Source: Campanula takesimana (lineage: Eukaryota > Streptophyta > Magnoliopsida > Asterales > Campanulaceae). From it: a stretch of 64,000 bases of DNA. Under the pieces are notes generated by a model. It was given only the letters and a program-made list of their open reading frames with translations, had not been told where the DNA came from and ran no database searches. Location of the stretch: positions 558,001 to 622,000 of the forward strand of contig JAOWBW010000223.1 of the NCBI GenBank assembly GCA_026119855.1, given 5' to 3'. Shown piece after piece: positions 56,729-64,000 of the stretch. Position 1 is the stretch's first letter; every line of letters begins with the position of its first letter. Both the position numbers and the translations under genes were made by a program.

Positions 56729-56910
56729 AAACCTTGTCAATTACTAAGAGATTTTATGCGCCAGTTGTGCCAGAGATTTCTCTCTCACTAAAATTCAATT
56801 CCGACGAAGAAATTTGCTTTTGAGCTGACCCGAAGAGGATAGAAGGATTCGGACCCAGGAGGGGGGACCCAATTGCAGATCTTCTCCCCACTAATTCTCC
56901 ATTTTGGCAG

Positions 56911-57974
56911 GTAAACAAACAAAAGTAGACGACGCCATCACTGAACAAATTCAATTTCATTTTTTTTTCCTTCTGTTTTCCCAACTTTATTTATTAAATG
57001 CGGCCTCAGAAATAGTCCAGATTAGAAAGTCATAAGGTTTTATACCAGACCCACCTCATTATTATCCCCAATTTTGAAAGGGATAGTGTTCAATAGGGAG
57101 AGAGAAAAGCCCTAATTATTATGGGTTGTTTGTTTTGGGAATTTGAAGTGGTTTAAAATATTTGAAAAATAGTAAAAATAAAAAATTATTTGTTTAAAGA
57201 GATTCACGAGATGGGGAGTGTGGGTGTCAGCCATTGAGAAACCTGGAAGTGGGCATCTTTCATTTCTAAATACACGTCGCTCCAGAAAGTTAGAGAGAGA
57301 AAGTTGGCCAGGTACATTTGAGATTTATTTTCACTTTCTTTGAATTTATTTTTGGAGCTACTTTTGAATTTCTTATTGGTAAAAGAATTACTGTATTTTT
57401 TTGGATTTCTTGAAATTAGGGTTTTGGGCCTTCAATCTTTTTTCTATTTGATGATTGCTACTTTCCTTATAATATCTGCACTTTATTGGGGTTGTATTTA
57501 TCTTTGTTGTAATTCCTGCTTCTTTGACTGTGTGCTTGTGTTTGTGTGTTCATTACTGTAAGAAAGTTTGAGAGAAAAGAAATCATTGTGCTCTTTTTCT
57601 TTTCATTTTTCAGTTTTCAAAAATCTTACTATTGTCTGTAAATTCTTGGCAAGATTTAATCTTTCCCCCCTAATTTTTAGTTTATTATTTCTTTCTGTGT
57701 CACCTTTTTGTCTTGTAACACAGGCTACAGTTCTTCACGAGGGCTGTGTCAGAATTTACACAAGATTCATTTATTTTTTCGAAAAATTAAGAAAAAATAA
57801 ATATAAACCCAATCTTTATCTACATTATTTAAAGGATTTGATGATGTTCTTTCTGTTAACCTTTTCTCTCCTCACTTACATCACTTCTGTGTAAAAGATT
57901 CTTAGTGTCCTTTGAAGAAAATCTGTTTCTCTTCACTAATTAACATTTGGCTAACTTCAATTTCTCTCCTTCAG
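56911..57974 (+). other. Probable 5' UTR intron of the IQD gene
   Basis: TTTGGCAG/GTAAAC at 56911 and TTCTCTCCTTCAG ending at 57974 are good donor and acceptor sites. The sequence between is T-rich and non-coding, and the acceptor lies 85 bases before the ATG. Inferred from signals alone; other donors, such as near 57311, are possible. Confidence 0.4.
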
Positions 57975-58059
57975 GATTATATACATACACAGTGTATTTA
58001 TATCCGCCTGTTTCTCTCTCCAGATTTTCAAGTGTGAGAGAGGGATTTTGAATTTGAGG

Positions 58060-60359
58060 ATGGGGAAAGCTGCTAGGTGGTTCAAGGGATTACTTGGGAT
58101 GAAGAAAGATAAAGAAAATGTGGATAATTCATCCAATTCCGGTGACCGGAAAGACAAGAAACGGTGGAGTTTTGCAAAGTCCGGTGGGAAAGATACCCCT
58201 GTTATGTCTACTGCTACTAAGATTCCGGCCAGTGATTCCTCTTGGTTTAGATCTTACATTTCTGAGTCGGAAAAGGAGCAGACTAAACACGCTATTGCTG
58301 TTGCTGCTGCCACTGCCGCCGCCGCTGATGCGGCTGTCGCGGCGGCTCAGGCGGCGGTGGCGGTTGTGAGGCTCACTAGCCATGGCAGAGGTACTATGTT
58401 TGGTGGTGGCAGGGAAAGATGGGCCGCCGTGAAGATTCAAACTGTTTTCAGAGCTCATTTGGTATGTGATATTTTAATTATTTACTTGTTTTAAGATACT
58501 TGGTTTTATTTTTTTAATCTAAAGTTTGATTATTAAAATGTCATCATTTAGTAATTTTCTTGATGCTGAGTGTGGATTTCTATGTTAAACTGTGGTTATT
58601 ATTTAATATCAATCACATAAATTGTTCTAAATGCAATATTTTTGCATATTGGAATGTTTTCTTGCTAGTTCCTTTGATAAGAACTTGAGTGAAAGTACTA
58701 CACCTCCTATTTTAAAACGTTATTCTTAATCACGACAAAAAATGAACATTCATTTTGGGACGGAGCTTGCACTTTGTTTTATTTTCATTGCAATGATCAT
58801 TATAAACATCAAATAGAGAGTATTATTTAGTTCCATTCTGTACATTCTTGTGGTGCAAATGATGATTGATTCCCTCACATTTCATTATCACAGTCAATTT
58901 GAAAATTTGAATTTTTGTGGGAATTTGGTTATGAGTAGCTTTCAAACTCATGAATGATGTTTCCTTTTCTTGTTAATATTCCAATGCTGTGGTCCTCATT
59001 CTGTTGTCCTCTGTTCTTCAAATTTTCTAATTCCTTTCTAGTGCTCTTAATTATAGTTTGAATTCTTGCACCTACCTAAGCATCAGATGTTGACTTTTAT
59101 TGTATGTCTTTTAGCCCTTTTCTTAAAATTCTTTGTTTTTGTTGTACTCCCTCCGTCCCCAAATGATCTTCCTATTTGCCATTTTTCGTTGTCCCAAAAA
59201 GTTCTTCACATTTCTACAACTTAGGCTCAAAAGTGCACAAACAAAACGTGACTAGTGAAGCAAGTGTTTATATCTTTTAAAAGTTTGAATAGTCAAATGT
59301 GAAATGTGAAGATCATTTTGGGACGGAGGGAGTATTTTTTATTTATTTATTTGGATGATAATAATGTGTCTAATTTTCTTGGTTCTGTTTTAGGCAAGAA
59401 AGGCGCTTAGAGCTCTAAAAGGACTGGTGAAGTTGCAGGCTCTTGTTAGAGGCTTCCTTGTTAGGAAAAGAGCCACTGCCACTTTGTTTAGCATGCAAGC
59501 TCTCTTTAGAGCTCAATCCGCAGCTCGGTCCCACCGAGCTCGTCGTTCTTTCAACAAAGATCAAAGATTTCAGCAGGAAATCCGCCATAGAAAGTCCCTC
59601 GTAAGAATTTTCCGTCAACTGTCTTTTTATCTGGTAGCTGAACTATCAGAGGATTAGTTTTTCATAATTGCTTTCTACCGTATTTTCCAGGAAAGATTTG
59701 ATCACGAACCGAGAAGTGAATTCCATAGCAAGAGACTATCGGCTTCGTACGAGACCACAACTAACTCATACGAGGAGAGCCCGAAAATAGTAGAGGTCGA
59801 TACGTACAAGTCTAACTCGAGATCCCGCCGCATCTACACTTGTACCTCGGATTCCGGTGAGGAATCACATCACCAATACAACACGTCATCATCTCCGCTC
59901 CCGTGCCGCTCTATCCCCACCCCTGCCCCTGCCCGTCTCACAATTCCTGAATGCCGCCACCTTCACGACTACGAATGGGGATTCGTGACTGACGACTGTA
60001 AATTCCCCACCGCTCAGAGCACACCTCGGTTTGCGAGCTCCGGCCGTGCAAATCATCTCCCCGGAACTCCGGCAAAGAGTGTGTGTGGTGATGGATATTT
60101 CCGGCCATATTCTTACTACCCTAGCTACATGTCGAACACACAGTCTTCGAAAGCAAAGGTGAGGGCGCAAAGTGCTCCAAAGCAAAGGCCGGAACCGGGG
60201 CCCAAGAAGAGGCTATCGCTGAACGAGATAATGGCGTCGAGAACGAGTTTGAGTGGGGTTAAAATGCAGAGAGTTGTTCTCAAGCTTAAGAAGTTGTGTT
60301 TGATAGAGAATGAGGGATGGATTTGCATAGGAAAAATATATAGAGGGAGGAAAGTGTAG
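58060..60359 (+). CDS. IQ67-domain protein, IQD25-like
   Basis: Calmodulin-binding scaffold that, in this plant family, typically associates with microtubules or membranes. Exons 58060-58461, 59394-59600 and 59691-60359 give 425 residues. The start MGKAARWFKGLLGMKK fits the family start. An Ala-rich helix (about 80-105) precedes the IQ67 domain (about 120-186), with KIQTVFRAHLARKALRALKG, LQALVRGFLVRKR and MQALFRAQSAARSHR as three IQ motifs. The phase-0 intron after L134, within the first IQ motif, is a hallmark of the family. Downstream, SPKIVEVDTYK, CKFPTAQSTPRF, SYMSNTQSSKAKVRAQSAP (DUF4005 region) and KRLSLNEIMASR resemble Arabidopsis IQD25. The last 30 residues are unusual, with a Leu/Lys-rich and cysteine-containing tail. 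Intron 1 contains a Stowaway MITE. Confidence 0.92.
59147..59332. mobile_element. Stowaway-like MITE in IQD intron 1
   Basis: Ends CTCCCTCCGTCCC and GGGACGGAGGGAG with TA flanks; same subfamily as 30584-30762 and 60567-60738. Confidence 0.9.
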
Positions 60360-60566
60360 TAACAGCTTTTCTCTAGGTTTGAATTCTCCCTAGTTTAGTG
60401 TTGACAACTACTGCTAACAGTGTTCTTTGTGTAAATTCCTCAACTAGTGATTTGGGATGAATCAAGCTTCATTAATGAAAACTTGAATTTCTTACTGATT
60501 TTAGTTTGTCTTTTTCTTTCACAAATCTTCATCAATGAACTTGCATTACTCCTTGTTAGAATGATA

Positions 60567-60738
60567 CTCCCTTCGTCCCGAAATCATATTCACATTTGCC
60601 ATTTTTTAATGTCCCAAAAAGTTCTTCTCATTTCTACAATTTAGGCTATAATAAAGCATAAACATAACATGGCTAGTGAAACAAGTGTTCATATTTTTAA
60701 GAAGTTTGAATGAGAAGATCATTTTGGGACGGAGGGAG
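60567..60738. mobile_element. Stowaway-like MITE downstream of IQD
   Basis: Ends CTCCCTTCGTCCC and GGGACGGAGGGAG with TA flanks. It lies about 200 bases past the IQD stop codon and may fall within or near its 3' UTR. Confidence 0.9.
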
Positions 60739-61077
60739 TATTACCAAAGAATAATCTCCTTTTAATTCTCATTGTCATTTTAATTAACTTTGTCTAATGT
60801 TATGAGTTTTTAATAAAAATATAAAAACAATTGAGGATAATCTTTATAATACTATCAGTACAAATATTTCAAAATTAGTAAAATAACTACTTGTTCTCTA
60901 TGCTTGATCTAATGTCAATCAGACCTCTGGTCCCTAACAACCAAACAAGTAGTATCAATTTAAAATGAAATATTGTTTCAAATAGTATTGTTATCCAAAT
61001 AAATATTTTTTTGAGACAGATGAACTTCATCTGATGAAGTACTCCCACCGTCTAATACTAATTTTCTCTCTTCTACC

Positions 61078-61359
61078 AAGGGGTGTCAGTGGTCCGGTTC
61101 AGACCGCGGTTTGAGACTGAACCGAACCGAACTGTACTGTTTTTCGGTTTTCTAGCACGAGCAATTCGGTTCGGTCTCAGAAATTGGTGAACCTCGTGGT
61201 TGGTTTGTGGCTGACCCCTTTAGACCAAACCAAACCGCGACGGTTTGGTTCGTTTTGACCTTTTCGTGGTTTGGTTCGGTCTGGAATTTTCTCAAACTGA
61301 TGACTAGTTCGGTCTCTAAAATGGCCGAGACCGAACGAAACGAACCATTTGCACCCCTA
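61078..61359. mobile_element. hAT-like MITE rich in GGTTCGGTC repeats
   Basis: An exact 8-bp target duplication CTTCTACC (61070-61077 and 61360-61367) flanks ends AGGGGTGTCA and TGCACCCCTA. The interior is made of CGGTTCGG, ACCGAACC and TTTGGTTCG units in both orientations. No coding capacity. Confidence 0.78.
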
Positions 61360-61544
61360 CTTCTACCCATCACAACACTTACTTTTTAAAAATATTTTCT
61401 TAATTTCGTGCCTTCACATTTAATAGTGATAAATTTGAAACACATGGAGTATTATTTTCAGTTAAAAATAATCAACTTCATGTTAGAAAATCAAAAGGCC
61501 GTTCTCTTTTTAGCCTTTTTTTCAAAAAAAAAAAAAAAAAAAGA

Positions 61545-61640
61545 AAAAAAGAAAAAAAATGGTGTTAAAGTGGTGAGATTGGGATTTCGAACCGCTCCAC
61601 CGAGCAGTTAGCTCCACTCGGTCCACCCAACGGTGATGAT
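61545..61640 (-). mobile_element. SINE-like segment with B box
   Basis: On the minus strand GCGGTTCGAAATCCC matches a pol III B box, preceded by GGAGCTAACTGCTCGG, a possible A box. An A/G-rich tract (61528-61558 on +) lies at the 3' side of the minus-strand unit. A related GGAGCGGTTCCGGAT is at 61795-61809. No target duplication established. Confidence 0.35.
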
Positions 61641-64000
61641 TAGAGTAACCTCATTTTTTTTGTTTGACGGATGAGATGTGTCCGAGCTCGGTAGGACCCA
61701 CAAAAAATTAAAATCATCTCAGCCGCACAGATGATGAGCTCGCCTATCTGGCCTTGATCGGAACCGTTGGATGGAGAGGTGGAACTAAATTGGGTGGAGC
61801 GGTTCCGGATCCGTGAGATTGAATCCTAAATTTGTAATCAGTAATGATTAGAGCTTGATTTGATGGATATGCTTTAGAATCTTATTGAAATTTGAACTCT
61901 TCATTTTGCCTTTGCACCATCCATGCCACAAGTCAAAGGACATGATGATGATAAAGGTGAGGAGGGTAGTATTGTCATTTACACTGTCCTTCATTATGCT
62001 CTTAAATTGCGTCATCCATGCACGTTTCGTACGGTGTATAGATATGGTTGTATCGATAGTGCCGTATACACTAATTTTGTTTCCTGAAACTAGCCATGTC
62101 TTATGTTTTTTTATCTGTCTCAAAATACTCGCAGTTCTAAAATATTTGTAGTTTTATTTCTATCTAGATATTTTTGGCATTGTTGATCAAATAGGCCTTT
62201 ATTTATGATGGTACTTGTCATTGTAAAAGCATTAATTTTCTTGGTACTTGAAACATTTTAAGAGTAATTTAGTCCATTAAACATGCATTAATTATTTTTC
62301 TTAATTTGTGAGAAAATCTAGAACTACGAGTATTTTAGGACGAAAAAAGTACCTACGTTTTAAATAAATGTGTATTTAATTATATTATTAATTAAAAGCA
62401 GTGAAAATTTATTATGAAATAGAATGAGTATTTGAACCATTAAATAGATAGTAACACTCTCCTCTTGCTTAAAAGTGATCATAAAAAGATTTCAAATAAA
62501 ATTTTAATCTACTATTAATATTATACTCGTTCCGCTACTTTTTAAGTTACAAAAAGGTGGATGGGCTTAAAAGATTAAGAAAAAAAAGAAGAAAATAAAA
62601 TGTGATGTGTTGTGAGTGTAGATAGTTGGAGTAGAGAATATTAATTTGATAGTTGTTGTGAGTATGACAAGTGAGTCTCATTATCTTAAAAACATTAAAA
62701 AGTTTTTATTTTAAGACGTTGTAGATTAAAGCGTGACATCTAAATGATAATTTCTGTAGAGAATAGTAATTATATAGTTGTTCTGAGCATGACAAGTGAG
62801 TCTCATTATAATTTTTGCAAACGATGTCATGTACTCCCTCCGTCCCAAACTTATTGCTACTAAAAGTGAGTGCACAGGGATTAAGATATGTTTGAAAAGT
62901 AAGTAATGTGAGTTGGTAGGAGTGAAATCCAACTGTCTCAAGATTTAGATGGGAAGATTCATTGTTGTTTGAACATGATATTACTATTGATATTTTGATG
63001 AGGCTCTGCTGTTCGTGGAGTGTCATCTCTTCTATTATTGTGAATAAATTGAATTTGTCGTTCTAAAAAAAATTAAAAATCAAGTAACATTAACTAATCG
63101 ACATTCATTTGATTTATTTATCTTTCAAAAATTGATATTTGTTTAGGGACAAAAGAAGTACAATTTTGAATGGTAAATTACATTAGGTATTATGATTGCA
63201 ATTTTCATAAATTTATATAAAAAATATACTAAAATTTATATTATAGAAATGATTCTAAAAATAAGAAATTGTATCTTATGAAGGGGAATAGTACATGGAG
63301 TCTATGAATATTCTTGTAAAGAACAAATAGCAGCCACCCTACTTATAATAATAAAAAAAATGAGCAGAGAGGGACCATAAAATGCTGTCTAAACATACTA
63401 GTGGAGAATTTAATATATGCAAAATATACTATTCCTTCCATCTTTAAATAAATGGTTAAATTTTTATATCAAAACGAGCGTAATTTTTTTAAGAAATTAT
63501 TAAATCCTCCTTAAACATATAACAAGTTTTGATTGTTACTTAGACTTATTATGCAACACAACGAGATCGTTAAGGGTATTAATGACTTACTTGACAAAAA
63601 ATGCCGAATTAAAATTTTAGGAAATGTCCGTTAAAATAAAATTTGAGCATTTTAGTTAAAGAGAGTACCGCAAGGCAAAATTGGGAGAAAATAAAAGAAA
63701 TAAAAAGCGCGGCGTACGAGAGAACATGGAAGAAGAGTTGTGATTGGGTAAGATAAGAGGGGCATTGCTTTCGTCATGACAGCAACATTTTCAAACATAA
63801 AATACGTTGATAAAATCTATCTTAAGTCATCAATGGGAGGTTTGATTCCAATTAATTAACGCAATTCAAGCTTCATTTTACGAGTTTCTAGGTTTATTTT
63901 CAATGCAAATCGAGGTCATTTTTAGTATTTAAATTTATAATATGGTAGCTATGAGTATTTTAATTGTAGAGCAGCAGGTAGAAGAAGTAGTTCAAAAAAC
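61641..64000. other. Intergenic to window end, no gene seen
   Basis: AT-rich. Contains a degenerate inverted MITE at about 62117-62350 (TCTCAAAATACTCGCAGTTCTA mirrored by TAGAACTACGAGTATTTTAGG), partial Stowaway pieces at 62525-62720 and a CTCCCTCCGTCCC left end at 62835 without a right end. The sequence stops without a recognisable coding region. Confidence 0.45.

Noticed and set aside
1..64000. CRISPR arrays, bacterial operons, rRNA or canonical tRNA genes
   Set aside because: None seen. Regularly spaced TGTAAC motifs are too short and irregular for CRISPR, and the pol III box matches belong to SINE-like elements rather than folded tRNAs.

Overview
This is a stretch of plant nuclear genome, almost certainly from a eudicot. 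It is AT-rich, has GT-AG (and two GC-AG) introns of 75 bp to about 2 kb, and carries five recognisable plant gene loci in a dense background of short DNA transposons. The genes match plant-specific families: an Aux/IAA repressor, a type-B hexokinase, a PAPS2/PAPS4-type poly(A) polymerase, an IQ67-domain protein and a tandem cluster of clavaminate-synthase-like oxygenases. The order Caryophyllales is only a guess, from the style of the intergenic repeats.

Layout. 1-2550: transposon-derived sequence, including a MULE-like element ending 77 bp before a start codon. 2551-15419: a direct tandem array of clavaminate-synthase-like (TauD/TfdA, Fe(II)/2-oxoglutarate) genes, all on + with three exons in the same phases. 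Unit 1 has one in-frame stop, unit 2 is intact (329 aa), units 3 and 4 look like one mosaic gene (intact exon 1 of unit 3, intact exons 2-3 of unit 4, with a dead second exon 1 in the intron), and unit 5 has a one-base frameshift. 15420-22459: repeats only (Stowaway MITEs, a foldback element with a telomere-like core, a TGTAAC-rich element, a MULE). 22460-25734 (+): Aux/IAA gene of the IAA18/IAA26 type, 322 aa. 25735-30167: non-coding with small elements. 30168-36901 (-): nine-exon hexokinase, 498 aa. 36902-46960: a 10-kb block of nested transposons (hAT-like, Stowaway, solo LTR, two MULEs). 46961-54272 (-): twelve-exon poly(A) polymerase, 721 aa, with two GC-AG introns. 54273-58059: LTR remnant, simple repeats and the IQD 5' leader. 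58060-60359 (+): IQD25-like gene, 425 aa. 60360-64000: repeats, no gene seen.

The five loci do not form a pathway: auxin signalling, sugar phosphorylation and sensing, mRNA polyadenylation, calmodulin/microtubule scaffolding, and an oxygenase family of unknown substrate. The most unusual things here are structural: the mosaic oxygenase gene, transposons with intact target-site duplications nested inside MITEs, a duplicated locus carrying two different Stowaways at the same position, the TGTAAC-rich element family, and the two GC-AG introns plus an Arg-to-Cys change in the polymerase. I found no wholly new multigene system. All exon boundaries were read by eye from splice signals, reading phase and remembered family sequence, without transcript data.
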